Source: Chloranthus sessilifolius (Eukaryota; Streptophyta; Magnoliopsida; Chloranthales; Chloranthaceae). Taken from it: a DNA stretch of 64,000 nucleotides. Below, piece after piece: positions 24,721 through 36,399 of this stretch. The stretch lies in NCBI GenBank assembly GCA_021018995.1, contig CM037586.1, positions 7,352,328-7,416,327 on the forward strand, written 5' to 3'. The notes under the pieces were generated by a model. The model worked only from the letters and a program-made list of their open reading frames with translations, was not told the origin of the DNA and did no database searches. A program made the position numbers and the translations under genes. Position 1 is the stretch's first letter; the number at the start of each line of letters is the position of its first letter.

Positions 24721-25056
24721 AAATCCCTTAATTTCTAAAGCCCTTTCTCAATCTCGCATGCCTAAGTCCTAAGTCCTAAATCCTAATTCCCTAAATCGGA
24801 AATCCTTATACTTATAGCTCTAAAGAGACAAATTTTATATTTTGAGGTAAGTTGTGGCTTGAAATATAGATATGTCATGTACAATGAGGATATGAAGGAC
24901 TGATTTGTATCTTTTGTTTATTGACCCAGTAATGCACATATATTTTAAGTCAGCATCTGAACTAGCGTCGCCTTGTGTGAGAAAATGAAGTTTGTGATGG
25001 AGGACAACCACACACACACAACGTAGAAATGCTGACAGTGGCAGAACTACGTGTGT

Positions 25057-27470
25057 GCCAGTGCGAGAAAATATAGATATTGACTTGACAAATCTTCTAG
25101 CAGATCTAGGTGTGCGTCCTACAATTTCAAATTACCATCCTGATGTACAAGAAAAGATAAGAAGAGTTTATTTACAAAAGGATTCTTTTCAACCCAAAGG
25201 ACATAATTTTCCTCAAATGAAATTTTAAATTGGCTTCTTTGGTTTAATCCCAAGTGATTTGACAACTTCAATGATTGGTTAGAATATAACATAGAGAAAG
25301 ATATTGTATATTGCTTATATTGCTATCTATTTAAATTGAATAGAGGAGGACAAGGGAGTGGTGAGCAATTTATTAGTGAAGGCTTTAGAAGTTGGAAGAG
25401 GAAAGAGAGATTAAACACTCATGGTGGAGAATATAATAGTGCTCATCATCAAGCGTATGTGATGTGTGAAAATCTTTTAAATCAAATACAACACATAGAG
25501 ACTATTTTCGAGAAACATACTGAACAAAAAAAATTAGATTACAAAGCTTGTTTTTATGCATCAATTGATTACGTATGATTTCTCTTTCATCAAGGGTTGG
25601 CTTTTCGTGGGCACGGCGTATCAGAGTATTCAATTGTTGAATTTTCTTTCCATTCATAGCAAAGAGATTAAGAGAGTTGTGTTGAGCAATGCTCCCAAAA
25701 ATTTACAGTTAAAATCACCTAATTCAGAAAGAGATTGTTCAAGTATATGCAATTCAAACTATAAGAGTGATAGTCGATGATCTTGGAGACTCTTTCTTCT
25801 CACTGTTTGTTGATGAGTCTCGTGATATATCCATCAAAGAGCAGATGGTTGTTGTCGTACGATATGTAGATAGACGAGATTTTATGGTTGAGTGCATGGG
25901 TTAAAATATCGGGTTACCAATACGTATCGTCCAAGCTCCAAAACGATACGTATCGGATGATACGTATCAGTACCGGTCTGTATCGGACGATACATTGAAT
26001 GTATCATTCGATACATTCAATACATTTGAACGTATCGAATGATACATTCAATGTATCGTTCGAGTCCAATACCGATACGTATCGGTATCGGACGATATTT
26101 TGATCCATGGTTGAGTGTGTCATAGTTTTTGTACATGTTCTTGAAACCTCTACTACATCACTTAAGAAATGAATTGAAGAACTACTTCTCAAGCATAACT
26201 TAAGTATGACAAGAATGTGTGGTCAAGGATATGATGGTGCAAGTAACATGCAAGATAAATTCAAGGGACTCAAAGCATTTTTTTTTAAAGAAAATGAATC
26301 TATATTGTGTATCCATTGTTTTGCACATCAACTTTAGTTAACAATTGTCCCTGTTGCACAACATCATAAACCAGCTATAACCTTCTTTGAATTGGTTGCT
26401 CTTGTAGTGAATATGGTTGATGGCTCATGCAAACGGAAGGATCTTCGAGGGAGATACAAGCTGAAAATGTGAAGAAAGCACTTGAGAGTCGCAAAACCTC
26501 GACTAGAAAAGGCCGTAATCAAAAAACTATTCTTAAAAGGGCGAGTGAAATACATTGGAGCGCACATTTAGATACCTACCTAAACTTAATTACCATGTAT
26601 CCTGCTGTGATTAAAGTACTTAAGTTTATTGATGAAGATGAGTTTATAAAACAAAAAGCTAAAGCAAGTTCACTCTACATGTAATGAAGGAGATTTTGAT
26701 AGTCACTTGTCATCTATCAAAAGTGTTACAACAAAAAGATCAGGATATTGTGAATGTCATACGTTTGGTTGATTTAACAAAGCGAAGTTTACAAAAAATT
26801 AGGGATAATGAATGAGATTCTATCCTCATTTAGGTTTTTATATTCTGTAATGAGTGGGATATTATTGCTCCAAATATGAATAAGAAGTTTGTAGTGCATG
26901 GACGATCACGTCGTAGAGCTGAAGAAATCACAAATCTACACTACTATCGGGTTGAGTTCTTCTATACTATCATTGGTATGCAACTTCAAGAGCTTAATAA
27001 CCATTTTACTGAAGTAAACACTGAATTGCTATTTTGTATGGCTTGCTTCAATCCTTCATAATCATTTTTAGCTTTTGATGAGCAAAAGTTAATGCGTCTC
27101 ACACAATTTTATCCACCTAAATTTTCAGAAGTAGATCGGTTGGTTCTTAGAGGTCAGCTTAAGACGTTTGTTATGGACATCCGGTAGAATAAAAACTTTT
27201 TTGATTTGAAGGGTATTAGTGACCTTGCGAAGGAGCAGGTAGAGATGAAAAAATACGTTGTGTATGATTTAGTTTATTTGCTCCTAACTCTGGTATTAAT
27301 TCTTCCAACTGCTACTGCTACTGTTAAGAGATCATTTTCTGTTACGCATATTCTGAAGAATAGACTTCGTGATAAAAATGGGAGATGGATTAATGAGTGA
27401 CTGTTTGATTACATACATTGAGAAAGATATATTTGATAGTCTCAATAATGATACGATTGCTAATTACTTT
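25057..27470 (+). pseudogene. hAT transposase (TTF-type/DUF4371 with C-terminal dimerisation), degraded
   Basis: Fragments in several frames follow the usual order of plant TTF-type zinc-finger/hAT-dimerisation proteins. An N-terminal piece is LADLGVRPTISNYHPDVQEK. A DUF4371-like piece has NSAHHQAYVMCENLLNQIQH and HQGLAFRGHG. Then come VVVRYVDRRDF, MCGQGYDGASNMQDKFKGL and IHCFAHQL. Last is the hAT dimerisation motif LILPTATATVKRSFSVTHIL with LRDKNGRWINE (27297-27400). Many stops and frameshifts, plus a nested MITE at 25895-26108, make it non-functional. Assignment rests on motif recall, not a search. Confidence 0.85.
25895..26108. mobile_element. Mutator-type MITE (214 bp), GATAC-rich
   Basis: The ends CATGGGTTAAAATATCG and CGATATTTTGATCCAT are inverted repeats. 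The flank GGTTGAGTG is duplicated perfectly (25886-25894 and 26109-26117); nine bases is the Mutator length. The interior is almost entirely self-complementary words such as GATACGTATCGG and GATACATTCAATACATT. It sits inside the hAT transposase remnant. Confidence 0.8.
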
Positions 27471-27929
27471 CAAAAGATGACAAATCGTCGAGGACAATTG
27501 CCTTAAAAGAAATTTTCTTTACAGTTGACAATGGATTCAAAGTTTGATTTTTTTGTATATGAATAATATACAATTGTCAATGTCTTACTGTTAAAAATTT
27601 CTTTTTTTTTATATATAATTTTAATAAAATTTTATTTTATAATATAAATTAATTTAAATTTATATTCATTGTATAAAATTTATCTCTAATTCATTTTGCG
27701 CCCCGCCTAGATGAGAATTCTGATTCTGCCATTGTTGGCAACCCATAGGAATTTATCACTACTTAATTACTCGGTACGTGTGATGTGAGGGAATTGTACA
27801 TGTTCAGAGACTTAGTCAACAATCGTTTACGTAACTTCCCTCAAATATTTGGGTATCAAGCAATAATTCATAATTTGTTTCTTACATTAAAGATGTCATA
27901 AAAACAGCAATAGCAGTTACACAAGTAAC

Positions 27930-28140
27930 AAAACCAATAGGTATCGACGATACATATCAATTTCGCCAAGAATCGATACCGATACAGGGATCGGCCAATA
28001 CTGTCTCTGTATCAATCGATAATGATCGATACAAATATTTTTTATTTTAGAAAAAAAATGATACAATATCGATGATATATATCGTAGCCGTATCGGCTGA
28101 TATGTATCGGTCCAAGATGGACCGATACTCGATTCTAAGA
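27930..28140. repeat. GATAC/GTATC-rich block (unit 2 copy)
   Basis: This is the counterpart of 10150-10350, with repeated GATACNGATAC and GTATCGG words on both strands. Its presence in both units dates it before the duplication. Confidence 0.45.
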
Positions 28141-28240
28141 CTGACACCTTGCTTCCACTTAATTGCTACTTCCTCTCATGATGTTCATGTAAACTTTAAT
28201 AACTCTACAATTTGCTACAATTTCCACTAGAATATTCTAA

Positions 28241-28505
28241 GGGTCTATTTGGCAACTTTTTGGGAAACATAGGAAAATTATTTGTAGATCCGATAGATTC
28301 CAGCTCTTTGGGAATGCATAAGAATTCATTATTTTTCAGTATTTGGATTGAGTAATTACTCATAGAAAATAGAAAATGAGCACCATCGATAGTGTACATT
28401 TCACACACCTAATAAATTCAACTTTCTATCGTGAGGGAGATTCCGTGAGAGAGAGATAGAAATTAAAGATAGAGAGAAATTAAAAGAGAAGTGGGGAGAG
28501 ATTAG

Positions 28506-28537
<32 letters not shown>

Positions 28538-28648
28538 TTAAAAAAGGGAGATTAGGAGAGATTCATATAGAGAGTATAAAAGAGAAAGGGGAGTACCATC
28601 TTTGGTGTACACAGCACACACCAAATAAAAAATTAGGAAGAGAAAGAA

Positions 28649-28699
<51 letters not shown>

Positions 28700-29311
28700 A
28701 AAGAGAGAAAGACAGAGAGATGGAGATTTTTTTTATATTTATATTTTATTTTTTTATTGTTTTTATCTTTATTTTTTTATATTTATATTTATTTTTATTT
28801 ATTTTTATTTTTTTTATTATTTTTTATCTTTATTATTTTATATTTAGATTTTTTAATCTTTTTATTTTATTTTATTTTATTTTATTCTTTTATTCTTTTT
28901 ATTATTTTTTTTTAATTATTTTTTTTATTTTATTATTTTTATTTTTATTTTTTTTTTGTCAATTAATTTTATTTCAATTTATTCATAAAAAGCGGGAGAG
29001 AGATAGAGAGAGTGTGTGTGTGAGAGAGTGAGATAGAGGAGAGAGAGAAAGAGAGAGAAATAGATAAATTGAGAGAGAGAGAGAGAGAGATATCATATAT
29101 AGAAAGAGAGTTCTCACGCAACAAAAATAGGGGAGGGGAGAGAGGCAAAAAGATTTTGGAAGAAATCCCCATATTTTATTAGGATTTGTCTTTTTCTAAT
29201 GGAAAAGAAAATTTTAAATTTTCCTATTATTTTCAGTGGCACAACTTTGTTGTCAAACATAGGAAATTAACATATTTCCTTTCTTTTCCTTTCCCCTATT
29301 CAAACAAACCC
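28241..29311. mobile_element. Tourist-like element with GA and T-rich expansions (1071 bp)
   Basis: The ends GGGTCTATTTGGCAAC and CTATTCAAACAAACCC are imperfect inverted repeats, flanked by TAA (28238-28240 and 29312-29314). The empty site in unit 1 reads 'cataattctaaaaattttacc' near 10440. The interior holds (GA)n at 28508-28538, 28648-28697 and 29022-29090, and a TTTTATTT tract at 28730-28960. The long Phe-rich frame across the tract is not a gene. Confidence 0.7.
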
Positions 29312-29499
29312 TAAATATTTTACCAACCTGACTAGCAAAAGAGAAGAAACCCATTTTTCTACCAACCACAAACATTCAAAATTGACTTCTCACGCATCAA
29401 AATTGACCAAGACAATTTTTTTGCTAAAGTCATGATTGCAGAAAAGTACCCCGAAGACTGCCGGTGGGAAAATATATAATAATAATTAAAAAAAAAAAA

Positions 29500-32400
29500 A
29501 AAAGTCTTACTCAAAGCGCGTACATCCAAAACCCCTTGAAACCATTGACTGGTTAGAATCAGGCGGTGGAGATTGTTTTTGTCACGACCCAAAATCCATG
29601 CACCTGGATCTTGAGTCGTGACCCAGATAGATCAGAGAGAAAAATACTAAAGCTAAATAAAAATTTCTAATTAAGGATCAAAATCAGGTATCCAAGTAAC
29701 TATATTAAGGATAAACAGAAAAACTTTTTCTTTTCTTAACAGGTTACACTACCTTAATACATTAAACTAATCACTACGTACCAGACACAGAGATCTGTAC
29801 CAGATAATACTTTTGAAACTCCGTCAACTGATCTTTCTCTTATCCCTTTCCTTCACATGCAGGGTAATTAAACCACTGTAAGAATTAATTCATATGCTCC
29901 GCAAGTAACCATTCTAATATATATTGACTAAACCACTAACATGCCGATAGGTTCAAATTATCAAAGGTAAGTCTTAACGTCTCTTTTTCTTTTTCAAACT
30001 AATCAAATACTTTATTTGCAATCATGACTGTCTGTGGTTGAAAATAAATCTCGTACACAGGTAAATACCACCTACAAATACGAATCTAGTATCGACTACA
30101 GGGTGCTTTTCTCATAGAACAGATATCCATTTTAAAGCAGATAACGGAATTATCAGAGAACAGATAACAAATTGAAATCAGATAATAGAATTCTCAGACC
30201 ATACAGATGGTCTGAGATTACTATATTTGCAATCAGATAATAGAGTCTTAACATCTCTTTTTCTTTTTCAAAGTAATAAAATACTTTATTTGCAATCATG
30301 ATTGTCTGTAGTTGAAAATAATTCTCGTACACAGGTAAATACCACTTACAAATACGAATCTAGTATCGACTACGGGGTGCTTTTCTTATAGAACAGATAT
30401 CAATTTTAAAGCAGATAACGGAATTATCAGAGAACAGATAATAAATTGAAATCAGATAACAGAATTCTCAGACCGTACAGATGCATCAGACAGATATGCC
30501 CAAACTAGATAGATAAATCAAACAAATCAAATAAATATTCTCATACCATACAGATATATCCAGACTAGACAGATATGCTCAGACCATATAGATAAATCAA
30601 ACAATCATTTCTAAATCAAACCGATAACTTTGAAGCTTACACTTAAATTAGCACAACAAATTTATCACTGTTGGGGGTTATTTTAGAGCTAATAGCACGA
30701 ATACCAAGTATTTTCCTCAACTCAGTTATTAATTGAGATCGGATAACATATAACAGAACAGATATCAGATTTATGACTTGACTAGGGTCTCAAAAACTTC
30801 TCATTCGGACTCAAAAGTATCATATCATTGCCTTTCAGAAATTATGATATTCAAATTCAGTACAGAAATATCAGAAAACGTCAAAACACATAAATTTATA
30901 TCTCAAAACTCCATCAGTCTTAGAACAGATCTAACCACTCATAACACATCAAGTTGTCAAATATAATTGAACGGTCATATATTACAAATCCAATTTAGGC
31001 ACGTTACACATGCAAGTCTACCACATTACAAATTCAGTTAACAAATATCTACACAAGCAAGTGTACCGGTATAATATATTCACTTACCAAATTTTTACAC
31101 AGGTATAATATATTCAATTATCAAATTTTTACACAGTTAACCAATATCACATATTCAATCACCAAATTTTTACACAATCAGGTAGGTGTAATCGGTATAA
31201 AATATACAGTTACCACATTTGCACACAATCAGGTGCCTAAACATTTTGGTGTCACAATCAGGTGTCAACACATCAATTCAACCAGTAACACATAAAAACC
31301 CAACTTTAATACTTCAATTGATGCATACACTGTATTAAACGCTTTTGTTTTTGTTTCAGGTTTCATTTATTACTACTGGCATCAAAATCTCAGGTTTAAA
31401 GGTGTCACAGATCAGACAATAAATCAAGTTGTTTCATGTCCAAGCTAAACAATACAATAAGGTTGCATACACAAATTTCAAGAATAAATAAAAGCTACAG
31501 ATACAAACTTTCACGTGCTCAAGTCGAAAACACATACAAAATTTTCATAAAGGAATACATGGAATAAATATAAAATACAGCTTGAATCAGAAGTTAAACA
31601 AGATGTGTTAGAAAAGGTACTTACCACATAAGAAATCACGCAGTTATAGGTCTACCTTCGTCGGGACCGCTCACTTTCTCTCTCTAGATCCCTTTCTGTC
31701 TCTAGGGTTTTTTTCTCTCTCTGGCTCTCTTTCTTTTCCTTTCTCTTCTTGTCTTGTTTTATCTTAGACTAAGACAACCCGCATGCCCCAAAATTCTTTC
31801 CCCTTATAGACTCCTACACTCCTCTTTACTTATTTGGTTACTTATATTATATTATATTATATTATAATCTGATAGTCTATTATATTATAGGATATATTAT
31901 GATAGTTTATATTCTATATATTATAGTATAGGCTCTTCACGTATCGTCACGTATCGTATAGTCCTTCGCTACGCACTCACGCTCAACTAGGACCCTAGGT
32001 TGATATTATATTTTAACGCACCTCCACGTTAAGTGAATCAATGGATTGGGTCCCTTAAAATGCGCCAACCAAATGATTGGTGGAAAACCATGTCTAAATT
32101 ATTGTGACTGCCTCAAATCTCATGAATATTGTGACTGCCTCTAATCACATGATGGTGATCTAATTTCATTCCAATCTTTCATACATCGGACCCTGAGATC
32201 ATAACCTCACTATCAGACGATTCGTTTGTGCTTACTGATCCAATCATAGTGTCACATGGCACACATGCCCAAAACTGATCTCCATGGTCAGATCTAACAA
32301 AGTCAATGATTTTTAATGCATTTTTGTGTCCCGTAAAAATATTATACTTAGCAGTGGATGTGAATCACCTGTTTGGTGTACGTTAATATCAGCCATTAAA

Positions 32401-33225
32401 TAAACACAGAAATAAATTATATCATACAGAATCGGGTCGGGTTGGGTCCTTACAAATCGGGACAGGTCCTTACAGATTGGGTCCTTACAAATTGGGTCGA
32501 ATCCTTACATATTGGGTCCTTACAAACCAGGTCCTTACAGTTTTTTCACCCTAATCTTCTACACAAATTGATCTTGAGACAATGAGCGTACCATCAAATG
32601 ATCAGTTTTTATTCCACATAGCACGAATCCCCAAAATATGGCCCTAAAATCACATGACACACATCACACTCAAATGTGGAAGATTTGGGATCCATTGTGT
32701 GAAAGATTGAGGTGAAACTATCTCTTTCATCTAATTCCTTCTAGTCAATAGATTTCAAAGGGTTTCGAATGTAGGTGCTTTCAATGAACCTGTAGGGGTG
32801 AATAGGGGCACCCAACAAAAATAGAAGGGGAGCAACTACTTGCACACAAGATTTGTGCCATTGCACATAATTAAAAAGAAGGGCGTCGTATTGTTGTGAC
32901 TTTTTACTATGTGACACACCATCTAAGCCGACTAATTTGAACGTCATGATGTAAAGATCTCTGATGCCAAAGAGTGAGACAAAACACAATCTCTCTCATC
33001 TATTCAATATAGTCAACCATTGAATTGGATGATGGTCTTTGACTGTGATGAATTAGATGATAGACATCATGTTAATTTGGTGTCAATTTGCGCATTCAGT
33101 ATCTTTACAAAATTGAATGACAGAAATCCAAGTTTCCAAGGCTCATAACAAAATTTTCCACAGAAAGAATGCCATTTGAAAAGGTGAAGTGGACCCAATA
33201 ACTGTTGGTAGAAAACTGCCAAAAG
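29500..33225. repeat. Fold-back composite repeat, copy F4, split by solo LTR
   Basis: The left piece (29500-29579) ends at 'ggtggagattgtttt' and the right piece resumes at 32545 with 'tcaccctaatcttctacac'. Copy F3 in unit 1 runs through this point without a break (about 10725-10745). The second palindromic module follows at about 32890-33225. Confidence 0.6.
29580..32539 (+). mobile_element. Solo LTR, 2960 bp
   Basis: It starts TGTCACGACCCAAAATCC and ends AGGTCCTTACA, with a perfect 5-bp duplication GTTTT (29575-29579 and 32540-32544). The start can form a hairpin with GAGTCGTGACCC at 29612-29623. There is no internal region, primer site or pol sequence, so this is most simply a solo LTR left by LTR-LTR recombination. 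Internal features are an imperfect tandem duplication (29971-30210 and 30245-30484, period 274), a (TATTA)n stretch near 31845-31870, and tandem GGGTCCTTACA units at 32440-32539. Strand is inferred from similarity of the start to plant gypsy LTRs. Confidence 0.85.
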
Positions 33226-33603
33226 CCACCGCCATCGACTCCTAGCATAAGCCTCATCTAAGTTGGGCCATCGTTTAAATTTTGGTCCTATCCGAAATGA
33301 AGTCAAAACCGATATTATCGGTCAAATTTGTATGAAGAGCAAAATTTGGGCTAAAATTTAAATTATCAGTCATAATTTTGGATTTTAGTTTCGGTCATGC
33401 CTGAAACCAAAATTCAACCCGATATTTTATCCCTGTCATGAGGACGGCTGCCCAAGAAGCTTCGTTGAGCAGTCATGAAGCTTTTGTTAGGTTTATATTA
33501 ACAAAATTACATTAAAGTTTAAACATATTAGTGGGTGGCACGTGCTATGCACGTGGAGAGAGAGAGAAAAGGATTTTACAGGTGAGAATAAGAGAGTAAA
33601 CAG

Positions 33604-34178
33604 TAGTGGGGTCTCAATGGATCGAGCTTGAGCCCAGCCCGCTATGGGCCAGGTTAGGGCTTTATTTTCATGCCCATTTAATAAATAGGTTGGGCTGGTC
33701 TAGCTCACTTATATAACGGGCTCGGTTTGGGCATATAGATTCAAGTTTGCCTACCTGATATATTATAGAGCTATTTTGGCCCGACCCAAATAAAAAATAC
33801 ACATGTATTTATTTTATACACTCGTTTCTTATATATGTTAGTAAATATAAGTGATATTAATACATTGCACTAGTTTTTTTTATTTGAAAGGAATAGATTG
33901 CACTAGTTTTTATCTCAACTACATTTGTTGTAAAGGGCTGGATGGGCTCTTGTTGGGCTCGAATTTGACCTAAAGCAATTTAATATTTGTCTTGGATGAG
34001 CTCACGTGTGGCCTGGCGCTCCCCGAAAAAAGTCCGATTATGGAATAGGCCAATATTTATCGGGTCGGGTATGAAGTAGATTGCTTTCTACTAGGCCCAG
34101 TCAAGTAGTAAACGGGCTGGATATGGGCCGACCATTTTTGCCCCGATTAAGGCCCTGCACGGCTCATTGAGACCCCCA
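33604..34178. mobile_element. hAT-type MITE, GGGTCTCAAT family (unit 2 copy)
   Basis: It starts TAGTGGGGTCTCAATGG and ends CATTGAGACCCCCA, with flanks GTAAACAG (33596-33603) and GTGAACAG (34179-34186), an 8-bp duplication with one mismatch. It is orthologous to 11935-12477. Confidence 0.7.
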
Positions 34179-34744
34179 GTGAACAGAGTCATAGAGTAAC
34201 TCACATCGCAAGTTTTATTTTTAGCGATAGATATCATTATTTGCAACTATAGCCTCTTTTTCATCATAAAAAAACTAGTCATATTTCGGAGTCATGGTTG
34301 CAATAGGGCTTTTTACAAAACAACGCACTCTGTGCCATATTTTATCTCCGAAAAATTAAACACTATATTTTATTCTGAAACAATTTTTCAAGTAGTACTG
34401 ATTAATTTTAATAAATAATTACAATGTTATCCTTGCCAACAAACTTTCATTTAATTTTTTTTTTATTAGATATTCGACACATGCATGAAGAATGCGTATA
34501 AATACCGGCCCGTATGCCTCACTTTTTCATAATTTAAAAAAAAAAAAAATTCTGTAATAAAAATATAAATTAAGCATGTGTTCGTACTTTTTTGATAAAG
34601 ATATCCATTAATGGTTTTATTAGACTTTTGAAAAATGCTTATGATAGAGGGCAGTAGGGCAAAAAAAAGTAATATTTTCGTCGAAGTCCCAACCTTCCCT
34701 TTTTTATATATAGTGAAGGTATGACTGGAAAACACCATGCTGAA

Positions 34745-35050
34745 AATCTTTCACTGCTTTTAGTCAGCTCATTAAGATTTTTTTTAGCCCAAAGTTCCAC
34801 CCAATGGATCTTGAGACTACGGGTGTACCATCAGACAATCTATGTGGCACACATCCCAAAAAGTGATCCATGAATGACTTTGATCAAATGTGGTTCTCGG
34901 ATCACTTTTTGGGATGTGAGCCACTTGTAATCAAAATAATATCATATGGGGGGGTCCGTCTATGATTTCATGATCCGTTGTGTGAAAGATTAGGACAAAA
35001 AATAATCTATTTCGTATAATTGGGACGAAAAACAATCTTTATCTTTAACC
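34745..35050. repeat. Fold-back repeat module (unit 2 copy)
   Basis: Complementary arms meet near 34895 ('aagtgatccatgaatgac' against 'gatcactttttggg'). It corresponds to 13075-13375. Confidence 0.55.
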
Positions 35051-35403
35051 ATCGAAACAAAATTGCCAGGAGAAGCCTAAGTTTTTGCAGTGTGTGGCAT
35101 ATTGACTTTTTGAAAAAGTTGTGAATAACTCACAATTTTTGAAAAAAAAACCCGATTAATATTACAATTATTGGGGCTTTTTCAAAAAAATGTGAATTTT
35201 AAGAGGTGTTTGTCAATTTTAAGAATTAGTTGCAAATTGTACAAATTATTCACAAATTCCCTGGATTTTAAAATTTTTTAATTAACATATATATTTTTAT
35301 TTTTCTGAATTTGACATCTTTTCCCAGATTTGATGAATTTTGCTAGATTTTTCTATATTTTTTCTAAGCCGATTTATTCCGACTTGGTCACTATGGTGTG
35401 CGG

Positions 35404-35822
35404 TAGGGTTCTCAATGGGCCGGATTAGGGCCGGGGTGGGGTTCAACCCGATCCTAACCTAACTTGGACTATGATGTACTTAGCCCAAGCCCGACCCCTA
35501 CCGGGCCAAGCTGGGATTGGGCATTTTTCCGATCTTTTTTTCGACTGTTTTTTTCTAATAAATTTTGGTTGGTCCATTTTTTGGAGGCTATTTTTTCTAA
35601 TAAAATTTGGTTAGGCTCGGGCTGTTTTTTTCTAATAAAAGTTTGAAGAAGGTTAAAGATTTAATTAAATAATTATATTTACATTATAGAGGCTCAAGTA
35701 AATGCTTTTAGTCAAATATTTCCTTTTAATTTGTTGCACAATGATTATAATGGACAACGATTAATCTCAGGACATTTAAATAAATTATATTTAATTAAAA
35801 TGATTTTTTTATAACTTTAAAA

Positions 35823-35904
<82 letters not shown>

Positions 35905-36071
35905 AGCCAGGTGTTGGAACACTCAACCCAAGCCTGGCCCGAATTGATCCGAGTTGCAACATGTTTAGCCTGGTCTAGATATCGGGCCAGGTTTGCTTGA
36001 TAGAAAAAATCACTTTTTCTGAACCTAGTGCGGGCCAAAATCTGGGCTAGCTCGGCCCATTAAGAGCCCTA
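35404..36071. mobile_element. hAT MITE, TAGGG(T/C)TCTCAATGGGCC family, 668 bp
   Basis: It starts TAGGGTTCTCAATGGGCCGG and ends GCCCATTAAGAGCCCTA. The 8-bp duplication GTGTGCGG is perfect (35396-35403 and 36072-36079), and unit 1 shows a single GTGTGCGG at about 13715. A dinucleotide (AT)n run of about 70 bp at 35830-35900 lies inside. A relative is at 38393-38818. Confidence 0.85.
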
Positions 36072-36399
36072 GTGTGCGGTGAGCCCCTCTATATATTAGC
36101 ATGCCACCTAGACATCTGAAAAGTGTGCGTGGTGTTATAAAATCACAATTATATCTAAATATTCATTTCACGATTCTAATAAGGGTAAAACTATTCTCAC
36201 ACAACTAAGTGTGTCGGGTGTTATAAAATTACAGCTCTCACCAAAGAGGCACACAACTAAGTGTGTCGGGTGTTATAAAATTACAGTTCTCACCAAAGAG
36301 GCATTAGCCCAGTCTAGTACGCTCCCTCCAATGTGAGGGAGTAGGCCTTGGGTTCGATTATTGTTCTTCATACTGTTTAGAATTGTGTCCTGTTACAAT

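Larger units (their letters stand above)
23528..27734 (+). mobile_element. hAT transposon, 4207 bp, with intact termini
   Basis: The termini CAATGGCGGAATCAG and CTGATTCTGCCATTG are a 15-bp inverted repeat with one mismatch. They are flanked by a perfect 8-bp duplication TTGGCAAC (23520-23527 and 27735-27742). The same target in unit 1 near 9956 is uninterrupted (TTGGCAATCC there), an empty site. The first 1.5 kb is noncoding, with CT-rich sequence near 23630-23770; the transposase remnant occupies about 25057-27470. Confidence 0.9.

Noticed and set aside
28648..29031. 127-residue frame with Glu/Arg then Phe/Ile runs
   Set aside because: Pure product of the GA and TTTTA microsatellites inside a transposon.
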